A DNA stretch of 64,000 nucleotides from NCBI GenBank assembly GCA_963704005.1, contig CAVPGJ010000003.1, positions 62,001 to 126,000 on the forward strand. The letters are read 5' to 3'. This DNA comes from AC-32 sp963704005. Its GTDB lineage: Bacteria > Actinomycetota > Thermoleophilia > Gaiellales > Gaiellaceae. The position numbers and the translations under genes are program-made. Within the stretch, counting starts at the first letter, position 1. Every line of letters begins with the position of its first letter. Shown in pieces: positions 45,431 to 54,270 of the stretch. The notes beneath the pieces were generated by a model, which saw nothing but the letters and a program-made list of their open reading frames with translations, was not told where the DNA came from and ran no database searches.

Positions 45431-45799
45431 TTGAATCCATTGCACGTCCTCCTCGTCACCGATGACCCGGGGCTCGTCACCGGGATGTCGGACGCGCTCT
45501 CCGACCACCCCGCGGTCGGACCCGTCGAGCTGCTCGAGCCCGGCGTTGCCTGGCCAGATGTGTCGCGCTCGCCCGACCTCGTCATTCTCGACTCCAGCGA
45601 TCTGCCCGACGCGCGCGGGCGGCTCCCGGCCGACCGGTTCCCGGACTCGGTGATCCTGCGCGTGCGGGACGACGACCGCGGGCTCGACGTCGAGTCTCAC
45701 CGTCTGCCCGGCGCGCACGGCTACATCCGCCGCGAGGATCTCGACACGGTCGCGCCGGTCGTTCTCGCGCTCGTTGCCCTCTCCGCAAGCCGAGGCTAG
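45431..45799 (+). CDS. Stand-alone receiver-like protein
   Basis: A 122-aa protein that looks like a degenerate CheY receiver without output domain: MNPLHVLLVTDDPGLVTGMS has the acidic pair, SPDLVILDSSDLPDARGRLP carries an Asp at the phospho-acceptor strand, and SVILRVRDDDRG and GYIRREDLDTVAPVVLALVA match the later strands, but the conserved Lys is replaced (YIRRED). TTG 45431 is the start; no strong ribosome site is seen. It resembles the receiver halves of the LuxR-type regulators at 47.3 and 48.7 kb and may be a phosphate sink or decoy partner. Confidence 0.6.
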   Translation: MNPLHVLLVTDDPGLVTGMSDALSDHPAVGPVELLEPGVAWPDVSRSPDLVILDSSDLPDARGRLPADRFPDSVILRVRDDDRGLDVESHRLPGAHGYIRREDLDTVAPVVLALVALSASRG

Positions 45800-45823
45800 A
45801 CGCTGCGGGCCGGCTCGGCCCTT

Positions 45824-46828
45824 CTAGTGCCCGGGCGGCAGGAACAGCTTGTCGAAGGTGCCCTGGAGCGCGACGGGGCGCCCATTCTCGATCACGACGA
45901 GGTTTCCGGCTGCGCCCATGCGGGCCCAGATGCGGGCCGCGCGAAAATGGAGCGTCGTCCCGGGACCGAGGGTCCCGGAATAGAGCACCGGGCCGGTGCC
46001 GGAGACGCGCCGAAGCTCGAGCCATGAGCCGGTCCCGCGGGCCTCGATGCGCAGGTCGACGAGCGCCTGCCGCGAGCGAGCTCGCACAGTTGCCGTGGTC
46101 GTGGCGCGCCTGGTCGAAGAGACCTTGCTGACATGCCGGGCCTGCCCGGCCCCGATCGCCCCCTGCGGGGACGCGCTGCGGCCGGTGACGCTGTGACCAC
46201 GGGTCGCCAGCACAAGCGCCAGGACGACGAGCGTCGCGCATGCCGCGGCGCCGGCGTAGACGAGTTTTCTCGGCCTGAATCCGCCGAAGCCCGGGCGTAC
46301 CGGCGCGGCGGGGCTCTCGGGTTGCAGTGCCGGCACATCGGGCTGCGCGACCGGCGCGACGGGTTTCACGACCGGCACCTCGGGCTGCGCGACCGGCGCG
46401 ACGGGTTTCACGACCGGCACCTCGGGCTGCGCGACCGGCACCTCGGGCTGCGCGACCGGCACCTCGGGTTGCACGACCGGCACCTCGGGTTGCACGACCG
46501 GCACGTGGCCGACGACCGCTGTGCCCTCGGGGACGGCGCGCACGAAGCTCGTTTCGTACCAGAGCCCTCTACCGGCCACCGGCTCCCAGCCCGCAGCCTG
46601 TAGCCGGGCCACGAGCTCGTCGTAGGCGGCTCGCGCGGCGGCCGTGTCGGGCGGAGGATCGGCCTTGCTCCAGCGGAAGGAACGCGACTCCAGCAGGCGG
46701 CCGCCGACTCTCGCGTAGAACGTCGAAGAGCGATAGCCCCGCCAGCGCTCGATCCGGCAAGTGGCCGGCTCGCCGATGGAGTAGCCCTCGGGCGCGCGGT
46801 CCGCCGGTTCGGGGGCCTGCGTCTGCAT
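45824..46828 (-). CDS. Membrane protein with VP(V/A)QPE repeats and RodZ C-terminal-like (DUF4115) domain
   Basis: A 334-aa protein starting at ATG 46828. Residues ~1-105 form a soluble domain (STFYARVGGRLLESRSFRWS, AYDELVARLQAAGWEPVAGR) seen in many actinobacterial membrane proteins. A low-complexity stretch of heptads of the form PVVQPEV/PVAQPEV/PVVKPVA follows (~112-175). One membrane helix (~190-210) precedes an external domain: VDLRIEARGTGSWLELRRVS, GPVLYSGTLGPGTTLHFRAA, GNLVVIENGRPVALQGT. That end resembles the DUF4115 domain of RodZ. The repeats are encoded by near-identical 21-bp units and may vary in number between strains. Function unknown, perhaps cell-wall linked. Confidence 0.65.
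   Translation of the reverse strand: MQTQAPEPADRAPEGYSIGEPATCRIERWRGYRSSTFYARVGGRLLESRSFRWSKADPPPDTAAARAAYDELVARLQAAGWEPVAGRGLWYETSFVRAVPEGTAVVGHVPVVQPEVPVVQPEVPVAQPEVPVAQPEVPVVKPVAPVAQPEVPVVKPVAPVAQPDVPALQPESPAAPVRPGFGGFRPRKLVYAGAAACATLVVLALVLATRGHSVTGRSASPQGAIGAGQARHVSKVSSTRRATTTATVRARSRQALVDLRIEARGTGSWLELRRVSGTGPVLYSGTLGPGTTLHFRAARIWARMGAAGNLVVIENGRPVALQGTFDKLFLPPGH
46327..46510. repeat. 21-bp tandem repeats coding for PV(V/A)(Q/K)P heptads
   Basis: Units such as CTGCGCGACCGGCACCTCGG follow one another about nine times with small changes, in frame with the RodZ-like gene on the minus strand. Such arrays change length by slippage. Confidence 0.7.
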
Positions 46829-46878
46829 ACCGTTAGCGTACGCCGAGCCACGGGGCATGGACAGGTGCCCGACGAGGA

Positions 46879-46894
46879 CTAGCCACTTGGCTAG
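46879..46894. promoter_or_regulatory. Inverted repeat CTAGCCA-CT-TGGCTAG
   Basis: A perfect 7-bp stem with 2-nt centre lies between the zinc-ribbon gene end (46913) and the RodZ-like gene start (46828). It could be an operator or processing hairpin; there is no T-run. Confidence 0.35.
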
Positions 46895-46912
46895 GCGCCG
46901 CCCGCGGTTCCC

Positions 46913-47083
46913 TCAGTCCGGGCCGAACTCGCGCGCGGCGCACGCCGCACAGTAGGCGAACGTCTGCAACGGCTCGTCGGGGTCGACGTAGAGCCGCCAG
47001 CGCTCGCTTGGGTCGAGCCAGGTGCGCCTGCACTCTGTGCACGTGAGCGCCACCGAGACGAGCAGCTCCGCATTCTCCTCCAT
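46913..47083 (-). CDS. Small zinc-ribbon protein (56 aa)
   Basis: The ORF starts at ATG 47083 (MEENAELLVSVALTCTECRR) and ends at TGA 46913. It has CTEC near residue 15 and CAAC near 45, the two knuckles of a zinc ribbon, separated by WRLYVDPDEPLQTFAY. The Cys spacing, consistent codon bias and position upstream of the RodZ-like gene on the same strand support it as a gene. It may bind nucleic acid or a protein partner. Family not recognised. Confidence 0.6.
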   Translation of the reverse strand: MEENAELLVSVALTCTECRRTWLDPSERWRLYVDPDEPLQTFAYCAACAAREFGPD

Positions 47084-47191
47084 GCATCCGTCTTCGGCAG
47101 GAAGACCCTCGAGTACTCCTGGCCGTTGGGTCAGGATCGTGTGAGGCCGCCAGGCCGGATGACAGGCGCATGTTTCTACCTCTCGGGCAAC

Positions 47192-47311
47192 TTATCCACT
47201 TCTCCACAGACCAGCGGAGGACGCTCGCTATCCACAAGGGCGGCACAGTTTTTTCGCTTGGCAGGATTGAATCCGTGCCAAAAATGTGATAGAAAAAGCG
47301 AGATTTCCACA
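47192..47311. promoter_or_regulatory. AT-rich region with four DnaA-box-like 9-mers
   Basis: TTATCCACT (47192-47200), TTCTCCACA (47200-47208), CTATCCACA (47228-47236) and ATTTCCACA (47303-47311) each differ from TTATCCACA by one or two positions and all have the same orientation. The stretch between contains T- and A-runs rare in this GC-rich DNA. It lies directly before a LuxR-type regulator gene. Confidence 0.45.
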
Positions 47312-47317
47312 CTTTTG

Positions 47318-48040
47318 TTGTGGTTCGAAAGGGGAGGGGGAGTCACGGGCGAAACGGCCTCAGCGAGGACCGCGGTCATCTTCGACCGGTATCCACTGGT
47401 TCTCCGCGCAATGGAGACGCATCTTCGCGCCGCCGGGGTGAACGTCGTCGCCCGGGCGGCAGCTCCCGAGCGGGCGCTGGCGCTCGTCGTCGAGCACGAG
47501 CCCGACCTGTTCGTCGCAGGCATCTCGACACCTGCCGGCTCGATGGACGGGGTCGAATTGCTATGGCAGGCTCATGAGGTGTGCCCGTCCGTCAAGGTGA
47601 TCGGGTTCGCGGACGGGCCGGACGACAACCGTGTCGAAGAGGCGCTGGCGGCAGGAGCCTCCGCGTTCCTGAGCAAGAGAGCCCGCGCGGTTGACGTCGC
47701 CTTCGCGGTCCGTCAGGCGTATGAGCCCTCGATCCACCTTGCGAGAGCCCGAGAAGAGCAGCAGCGGTCGCCAGAGGTGGAGCTGCTGACCGAGCGCGAG
47801 GCGGAGGTCCTCGGGCTCGTCGCCGAGGGCCACTCGAACCTCGAGCTCGCCGGGATGCTCGAGATCGCGCACCAGACGGTCAAGTTTCACCTCTCGAACA
47901 TCTACCGGAAGCTCGACGTCGAGAACCGGACGCAGGCAGCGCGGCGCGCACAGCTCCTGAACCTGCCGCCCCGCGAGCCGCATGCCACGCGGCCGGAAAC
48001 CCGCGAGCGCTCGGCTTCGGGCGCCTCGGCCGGGCCGTAA
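47318..48040 (+). CDS. LuxR/NarL-type regulator with a receiver lacking the phospho-acceptor Asp
   Basis: About 240 aa. The receiver (~15-130) starts TAVIFDRYPLVLRAMETHLR; where the phosphorylated Asp should stand, it reads EPDLFVAGISTPAGSMDGVE, so Asp is replaced by Gly. SAFLSKRARAVDVAFAVRQA keeps the Lys. The C-terminal HTH (~155-220) is typical: LLTEREAEVLGLVAEGHSNL, AHQTVKFHLSNIYRKLDVEN. No ATG or GTG precedes the receiver; TTG 47315 or 47318 is used, which leaves the start uncertain. It is probably a phosphorylation-independent (pseudo-receiver) regulator. It is a paralogue of the gene at 48050. Confidence 0.8.
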   Translation: MWFERGGGVTGETASARTAVIFDRYPLVLRAMETHLRAAGVNVVARAAAPERALALVVEHEPDLFVAGISTPAGSMDGVELLWQAHEVCPSVKVIGFADGPDDNRVEEALAAGASAFLSKRARAVDVAFAVRQAYEPSIHLARAREEQQRSPEVELLTEREAEVLGLVAEGHSNLELAGMLEIAHQTVKFHLSNIYRKLDVENRTQAARRAQLLNLPPREPHATRPETRERSASGASAGP

Positions 48041-48049
48041 CCGCGGAAG

Positions 48050-48721
48050 TCAGGCTGCCGAGGTCGCCGGTTCCGGCGCCGGCTCAGCGTCGAGCAGGCC
48101 GTGGGCGTGCGCCCAGCGGCTCGCCTGCGTGCGGTTTGTGACGTCGAGCTTCCTGAAGATGTTCGCCAGGTGGAACTTCACCGTCTGCTCGGTGACCCAG
48201 AGCCGGCGCGCCACGTCGCCGTTCGTGCCGCCTTCGGCCACGAGGCAAAGGATCTCCCGCTCGCGCCGCGTCAGGCCGACATCCTCGGCTTCGCTCGTCT
48301 TCCCGACCTGGGCCGGTGCCCGTCCGTTCGCGAGGTAGAGCGACGGCGAGAAGACCTGGCGGAAGGCCGAGGCCAGATCGTCGGGGAGTGCACGCTTCAG
48401 GACGTACGCTGCGGCGCCGGCCCCGAAGGCTGCGTCAATCTTCTGCTGATCGTCCGACGCCGAAACTGCGATGGCCTTCAGTGCCGGCACGCGCGAGAGC
48501 GCCTCGCGCAGACAGGTCAGGCCGTCGGGCGCAGAACCGTTCGTCTCGGTGTCGAGGACGAACAGGCTTGGCTCGTGCTCGGAGACGAGCTCCAGTGCGT
48601 CCGAGGGGCGAGTCGCCCGACCCACAGTGGTGAATCCCACCTTGTCCAGGATCCGCTCCAGCGCTTCGAGCCAGAGCGGCTGCTCGTCCAGAAGGACAGC
48701 AGTTGCATTCTTGTCGTCCAT
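48050..48721 (-). CDS. LuxR/NarL-type response regulator
   Basis: A 223-aa regulator from ATG 48721. The receiver has TAVLLDEQPLWLEALERILD and a phospho-acceptor Asp in PSLFVLDTETNGSAPDGLTC (~54), and AAAYVLKRALPDDLASAF keeps the Lys. The HTH is VGLTRREREILCLVAEGGTN, RLWVTEQTVKFHLANIFRKL. It converges tail to tail with its paralogue at 47318 (9-bp gap), an arrangement that suggests duplication and inversion. No kinase gene is adjacent, so it is an orphan. The 5' leader has a GAAA tandem repeat. Confidence 0.87.
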   Translation of the reverse strand: MDDKNATAVLLDEQPLWLEALERILDKVGFTTVGRATRPSDALELVSEHEPSLFVLDTETNGSAPDGLTCLREALSRVPALKAIAVSASDDQQKIDAAFGAGAAAYVLKRALPDDLASAFRQVFSPSLYLANGRAPAQVGKTSEAEDVGLTRREREILCLVAEGGTNGDVARRLWVTEQTVKFHLANIFRKLDVTNRTQASRWAHAHGLLDAEPAPEPATSAA

Positions 48722-49179
48722 CGAAAGGGCCGCCTTTCTTTCTTTCTTTGGTTCGCCGCAAAAACGTGCATACAAAACTTGCACCTTTCTCACCGATCCG
48801 TCCATGGGCCGACCGGCCCTGATCCGCCTGGCCGGGTGGCCAGTCCGCAGGCCGGCACGGGCCGCGCAAGCGGCGGATCTGGCCGGGGCGCCCGGAAAGC
48901 GGCCACCGGGCGCTCCGGCCACGGGCGCCGCCGCGTCAAGGGGGTGGCGACGCCTCCGACGAGAGCCCGGTTGGAGGGTTTCTCGCGGATTCGCTGGAAC
49001 GACTTTCAGTTCTAGTGCAGCGCGCGAGGGCGTTCAACGCTGCGGAGGGCTAGGGTCGGGCGTTGCGTGGGCATCGGGCGGCCGCGGCGCCCGCACTGCG
49101 CGGCGCCCTGCACCTTCGACGGGCGAAACGCAGCGCGCAGGGGTCGACTCCCTAGGCCAACGGCAGCCGTCGGCTGCAC
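48722..49179. promoter_or_regulatory. 458-bp intergenic region with structured elements
   Basis: The regulator-proximal end holds a (TTTC)n run (about 48734-48748) and the inverted repeat GTGCA...TGCAC (48766-48784), a candidate autoregulatory operator for the gene starting at 48721. Further along, GCGCCCGG (48888-48895) and CCGGGCGC (48906-48913) form a perfect 8-bp stem with 10-nt loop, with more GC-rich inverted pieces around it. No coding frame in the rest looks real. Confidence 0.4.
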
Positions 49180-50316
49180 TCAGACGAGGAGCTCGTCCGC
49201 GACCCGCGCGCCGATCGCGAGGCACGCGGTCGCCGCAGGAGAGGGCGCGTTCACCACGTGCAGGACGTTTCCCTCGTGCTGGAGCAGGAAGTCGTCGACG
49301 AGCGTCCCGTCGGGCCCGACCACCTGCGCCCGAATCCCGCACGGGCCGAAGGAGACGTCGGCGGGGTCGATCTCCGGCACGTAGCGCCGCATCTCGCGCA
49401 CAGCAGCGCGCTTGACGACGTCCCGCCAGACCTCGACCGCTCCCGTGCGCCAGTAACGGCGCGCGAGCCGCCACAAGCCCCTGGAGCCGACCAGGTCGCG
49501 CGCGTCCCGTAGATCGAAGCCGAGCCGTCGGTACCGCTCGCGTGCCAGCGAGGGCACCGCGTTCGGCCCCGCCCAAACGGACTCGTCGTGACGTCGCGTG
49601 AAGTGCACGCCGAGGAACGGGAAGGCCGGATCGGGGACCGGGTACACGAGGCCGCGTATCAGTGCCGCCGACGGTTCGCGCAGGACGAAGTAGTCGCCCC
49701 TGAAGGGGATGATCCTGTGCTCGGTGCGGGCGAGCCGGTCGGCCTGGAGCCCCGCGCAGACCACGACGCGGCCGGCCGCGAGCTCGTCCACCCGCTCGAC
49801 TTTCCGGCCGAGTAGCACCTCGCCGCCGCCGGCCCGCACCTCGTCCGCGAGTGCGTGCAGGACCGCCCGGAAGTCGATCACGGCGCTCTCCGGCACGTGC
49901 AGGGCCCTGAACCCGGAGACGTGCGGCTCGATCTCGCGGAGCCCGTCCGGATCGAGCTCCCGCACGCCCTGGACGCCGTTCGCGACAGCGCGCTGCTTCA
50001 GCTCGTCGAGCCTCGGCTGCTCGCTCGCCGACGCGGCGACGATCACCTTCCCGCGCTCCACGTACGGGATGCCGTGCTCGTCGGCGAGCGTGCGCAGGGC
50101 CGCGCGTCCCTCACGGCACAGCCGCGCCTTGAGCGAGCCCGGCGGGTAGTAGACGCCCGCGTGGACGACGCCCGAGTTGCGGCCGCTCTGGTGCCTCCCG
50201 AGCTCGGGCTCCTTCTCGAACACCGCAAGTCGCGCGCCGGGCCGCCGCTCGAGCAGCGCGCGCGCCGTCGCGAGCCCGACGAGGCCGCCGCCGACGACCG
50301 CGAAGTCGAGCTTCAC
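49180..50316 (-). CDS. lhgO: L-2-hydroxyglutarate oxidase
   Basis: A 378-aa FAD-dependent oxidase of the DAO family converting L-2-hydroxyglutarate to 2-oxoglutarate. The dinucleotide loop DFAVVGGGLVGLATARALLE opens the protein, and the family motif GRHQSGRNSGVVHAGVYYPP (~40) followed by LKARLCREGRAAL is diagnostic. FRGDYFVLRE, VYPVPDPAFPFLGVHFTRR and the C-terminal HVVNAPSPAATACLAIG fit LhgO. It shares a 4-nt overlap with the DUF4038 gene upstream on the same strand. Its presence next to a glycan locus may be incidental or reflect a paralogue acting on another hydroxy-acid. Confidence 0.9.
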   Translation of the reverse strand: MKLDFAVVGGGLVGLATARALLERRPGARLAVFEKEPELGRHQSGRNSGVVHAGVYYPPGSLKARLCREGRAALRTLADEHGIPYVERGKVIVAASASEQPRLDELKQRAVANGVQGVRELDPDGLREIEPHVSGFRALHVPESAVIDFRAVLHALADEVRAGGGEVLLGRKVERVDELAAGRVVVCAGLQADRLARTEHRIIPFRGDYFVLREPSAALIRGLVYPVPDPAFPFLGVHFTRRHDESVWAGPNAVPSLARERYRRLGFDLRDARDLVGSRGLWRLARRYWRTGAVEVWRDVVKRAAVREMRRYVPEIDPADVSFGPCGIRAQVVGPDGTLVDDFLLQHEGNVLHVVNAPSPAATACLAIGARVADELLV

Positions 50317-51743
50317 GCGGCCCTGAGCACGAGGACCCAGTCGCGATCCCCGGTGTAGTTGCGGCGGGGCGCGGTCAGGCGGACGCTCCTCCGGGCGGAG
50401 AACGGCGAGCCCTTGACGGCGGTGTACCTGCCCAAGGTCGGGTCGTACCAGCTCGCGCGCACCCGGCGCGCCAGCCGGCCCATGGCGATGCGGATCGTGC
50501 CACCTCTGGGCAGGTACGCGATCGCGAGCCTCCCGTCCCGCGTCGCGGCGGCCGTGACGTAGTTGCTCGACGCGACGCTGCGGTTCGGGGTGAAGGTTCC
50601 GTAGCCCTTCGTGACGATCCTGTGCCCGAGATCGGGGACGAGGCGGAACCAGGGGCGCCGCGCGAGGAGGTTGACGAGGTACCCGAGCTGCGCGCTCCCC
50701 AGGGTGTCGAGGCTGTGCTTCCAGCCGTCGGCGAACTGCCAGGTGTAGTGGTTCCCGTAGAACTGGCCTGTCGCTCCGCTCAGGGCGGTCCAGTACTCCT
50801 GGCGCCGCAGCGTCTGCGGGCTGCCGTAGGAGATCGAGGGCGCGTTCTGCTCGAACTCGTAGCCGGCCTCGAGCAGGAAGACCGGCATCGGCGGCCGCCG
50901 CTCGTACTCCTGCAGCACCTTGGCGTAGGTCGCGAAGTACGTGTAGGCGGCGTCGAGCTTGATCATGCCCCGCCAGCGCGGGTCGTCGCGGGAGGAGCTC
51001 CTGAGGTAGTCGAGCTCGACGGTCTGGAGCGCAGCCGGGTCGGCCGAGTGGATTCCGGAGGCGACCGCGCGGACGACCGCGTCGTCCGCCGCGTCCTTCC
51101 AGGTCTGGAAGTCGTTCCCGTTCAACCAGACGATGTTGCGGAAGGCGCGGAATCGCTTTCCGACGAAGCGGCCGTACGCGGTGTCTCCGGCCGCCCCGTT
51201 GCTCCTCAGGACGTCGAGCCAGCCTCCGGTCTCGATCGGGGCGAGGAAGACGGCCATGCCCGCCTTCTGAGCCAGCCGGAGGATCGCCGCCGCGCGGTCG
51301 AAGTAGGCCGGGTTCGGAGTCGAGAGGTCGCCCTTGTGCGTGAAGGGGGCGATGCCGTCGAAGGTCGACCCGTCCGAGCGGCAGCCCGTGTAGCTCGTGC
51401 AGAGCAGGTTCACCCAGAGCGCGTCGAACCCGGCGGCCTTGCGGTTGGCGATGAAGGCGGCCGCGGACTTCACGCTCAGGTTCCCGATCAGCGCCTGGGG
51501 CGAGTCGCCGACGATCATGAACGGCACGCCGTGCCGGTCGACGAGGTACCGGTGGTTCTTCGAGACGTGGAGCGGGAAGGCGTAGTGCCGCGCGGCCGTG
51601 ACCACCTTCGGAGGGGTCACGCGGGTGGTGGCGTCGAGCTCCCAGCCTCGCGGGGACGCGCCGGCGGCGCCGACGGCGACGAGGCCGAGCAGCGACAGGA
51701 GGAGTGCGGCAGTCCGCGCCGTCCTTCGCCTGAGCAGGCTCAT
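50313..51743 (-). CDS. Secreted DUF4038 glycoside-hydrolase-like protein
   Basis: A 476-aa exported protein. ATG 51743 starts a signal peptide (MSLLRRRTARTAALLLSLLG, cut near AGA). The DUF4038 (beta/alpha)8-barrel part begins with HVSKNHRYLVDRHGVPFMIV and GDSPQALIGNLSVKSAAAFI; later NIVWLNGNDFQTWKDAADDA and LEAGYEFEQNAP supply possible catalytic acids. The C-terminal ~100 residues (NYVTAAATRDGRLAIAYLPR, VRASWYDPTLGRYTAV) match the collagen-binding-like beta domain often attached. The natural substrate is unknown, perhaps surface or plant polysaccharide. It lies 5 bp downstream of the giant LamG gene and was probably transcribed with it. Confidence 0.8.
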   Translation of the reverse strand: MSLLRRRTARTAALLLSLLGLVAVGAAGASPRGWELDATTRVTPPKVVTAARHYAFPLHVSKNHRYLVDRHGVPFMIVGDSPQALIGNLSVKSAAAFIANRKAAGFDALWVNLLCTSYTGCRSDGSTFDGIAPFTHKGDLSTPNPAYFDRAAAILRLAQKAGMAVFLAPIETGGWLDVLRSNGAAGDTAYGRFVGKRFRAFRNIVWLNGNDFQTWKDAADDAVVRAVASGIHSADPAALQTVELDYLRSSSRDDPRWRGMIKLDAAYTYFATYAKVLQEYERRPPMPVFLLEAGYEFEQNAPSISYGSPQTLRRQEYWTALSGATGQFYGNHYTWQFADGWKHSLDTLGSAQLGYLVNLLARRPWFRLVPDLGHRIVTKGYGTFTPNRSVASSNYVTAAATRDGRLAIAYLPRGGTIRIAMGRLARRVRASWYDPTLGRYTAVKGSPFSARRSVRLTAPRRNYTGDRDWVLVLRAA

Positions 51744-54180
51744 CGCGCCTACGGCAGGAGGCCGTACGCCGTCAGCTGCGTCTGCCCGGTGACGAAGACC
51801 TTGCCGTTCGCGACCAGCGGGATGGTGAACTTGGCTGCGACGTCCATCGTGTCGCGCGGTGCCGGCCTGCGAGCTGTCGTAGAGCTCCTTCAGCACGCCG
51901 TCCGACGAGTTCGCCGGGTCGAACGCGAAGAGCACCGCCGGCGCCGTGGTGCCGTTGCGCTGCACCGCCCAGAGGATCCCGTTCGAGGAGCCGTTCGCCG
52001 AGACGGCCAGCGCGGCGCCGCGGTCTGGGAACACCGGCGTCGGACTCGTAGCGTCGCGCTCGTCGAGAGCAGTCCGTTCGTCAGCTTGAACGCCTGCAGC
52101 GTTGTCGCCGAGCGGGCCGAAGAAGACGTAGCCGTTCGAAGTAGACCGGCGCGCTGAAGTTCCCGGGCTCCGGCGAGCCGTTCGGGAAGATGTTCGTCAG
52201 CGACTGGATCGACGTTGTTCGTCGTCGTGCTGTAGTGGCCCATGTTGTCGCGGTCGACGAGGTAGATCGTCCCGTCCTTGCCGGAGCTGACCATCTCGTG
52301 CGGATGCGCGCCCGGCTGGTCGGGGAGGAGCAGCGCCCCGCCAGAGCCGAGGTCGTGGTTCCCTGGTTCGAGCGCGTCCTGGTTGAACGGCGTGAAGTAG
52401 TCCTGCACCACGCCCGGCCGTCGACATCTTGATGTAGCTGTCGCCCCAATTCGTGCCCGCCCGTGTTGCCGTCGAACTCGCCGTCGCCGGTGATGAAGTA
52501 GATCGACGCCGGTCGAGTCGGCGGCGAGCCCGCCGCCGCTCATCCAGACGCCGGCGCCCTCCTGGTTCGGCGTGACGCAGAAGGCGATCGTCTGCTGCAG
52601 CGTCGTCGCGTTGTAGCCGAGGATCCAGCCGTGGTACGGCTGCGTCGTCGCCGTGGCTCGCGAAGCCGAAGTAGACGACGCCGTTGAGCAGCAGCAGCGC
52701 CGTGCGCTGGTTCTCGTGCAGCGGGTCGAACGGCGACCTGCCCGCCGACGGATCCCGCGCCGGTGCCCGGGACGCTCGCCTGGATCACGACCGGGCCGCC
52801 GAACTTCTCCGCGCCGGTCGTGATGTCGAGCGCGTGCAGCCGCTGGACGTAGTTCGTCGTCCGCCGACGACCTCCTTCGTCTTCGCGACGACGTACATCG
52901 TGTTCGTGCTCGGGTCGATCACCGGCGTGCTCGTGATGCCGATCTCGGGCGCGATGTCGCAGCACTCGCCGGTGTCGTTCGGCGGGCACCGTCGTGACGC
53001 CGTCGGCGGGTCGATGAAGCTGTCCTTCCAGAGCGGCGTCGTCGAGCCGGCCGTCCGCGTCGAACGCGTAGACGCTGTCGTGCTCGGTCGCGACGTAGAC
53101 GACGTTGTGCACGCCCTGGCCCGGGATCGTGACGTTCTCGACGTAGAGCGGCGAGGCGTAGCGACTGCCGTCGAGCGGGAGCGTAGAACAGCTTCCCGAA
53201 GCTCGACGTGTTGACGTTCGCCGGCGTCAGCACGGTCTCGTTCAGGTTCTGCGCCGGTCCGCATGTTGTCGTTGTGGTACGTGAACATGCCCGGCGTAGT
53301 TCGTCACGTAGGCCGTCGCGTTGCCGGACTGGCCTGCCGCTCGTCGTGGCCGTGATCGTGTGCGTGCCGGCCGACGCCGGAGCCGTGTAGAGGCCGCCGC
53401 TCGTGATCGTCCCGACCGTGCTCGAGCCGCCCGCGATGCCGTCGACCGACCAGGTCACCGTCGGCGAGCCGCCGCCCGGGGCGGTCGCGGTGTACTGCTG
53501 CGTCTGCCCGGGCGTCAGCGACGACCTGCCGCGGCGTGACGAGCGAGCCCGGTGAACGCCGGTCGCCGGTGTCGGAGTACGGCCCGAGCGTCCCGTTCGC
53601 GTCGATCGCGCGGACGCGGTACGTGTAGCTCGTCGCGGGCGTCAGCCCGGTGTCGTTGTACGTCGTGCCGGTCGGCGCGGCGATCTGCGCGAAGTTGGAG
53701 CAGCCGGCGCCCTGGCAGCGCTCGACGCGGTAGCCCGTGACGCCCGCGGTGTCGATCGACGGCGCCCCACGTGAGGTCGATCTCGGTGCTGCTCACGACG
53801 TTCGCGGTCAGGTTCGTCGGCGGCGAGGGCACGGGCGGCGTCCCGCCGACGGGGATCGTCATGTCGGCCTGGATCTGCGACGCCGTGAGCGCGGTCGTTG
53901 TAGATCCGGACGTCGTCGATCATGCCCGTCGAAGTACTGGCCGTAGATGCTGTCGCCGCCGATCGAGAGCGGGTTGGTCGAGGTGGCGATCGCGCCGGCC
54001 TGCGCCTGCGTGGCGACGAGAGTGCCGTTGACGTAGAGGCGCAGGGTCGAGCCGTCGTAGGTGAGGCTGAGGTACGACCAGGTGTTCGCGGGGAGCGCCG
54101 CCGGCGCCGAAGGCGTTGCCGTTCGCGCCGCCGAAGGTGCCGCCGCCGCCGGGTCTGCCGCCGTTGTCGGAGGTCCCTTC

Positions 54181-54270
54181 GAGGTAGTAGTTGTCGTTGC
54201 CCTTGTAGATCACGTCGCGCCAGGCGCTCGAGACCGTCGACGGGTTGACCCACGCCTCCAGCGTCATCCC
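54181..54270 (-). repeat. LamG repeat DNA, copy A (90 bp)
   Basis: Encodes the start of LamG 3 (MTLEAWVNPSTVSSAWRDVI). It differs from copy B by two bases, showing recent duplication or gene conversion. Confidence 0.8.

Noticed and set aside
47126..47320. Chromosomal replication origin
   Set aside because: DnaA-box-like motifs are only near matches and no dnaA, dnaN, parAB, rpmH or gyr genes flank it; kept as a DnaA-box cluster finding instead.
50622..52157. A 511-codon plus-strand ORF
   Set aside because: Antisense to the DUF4038 gene, which has a signal peptide and clear family motifs; composition is that of a shadow frame.
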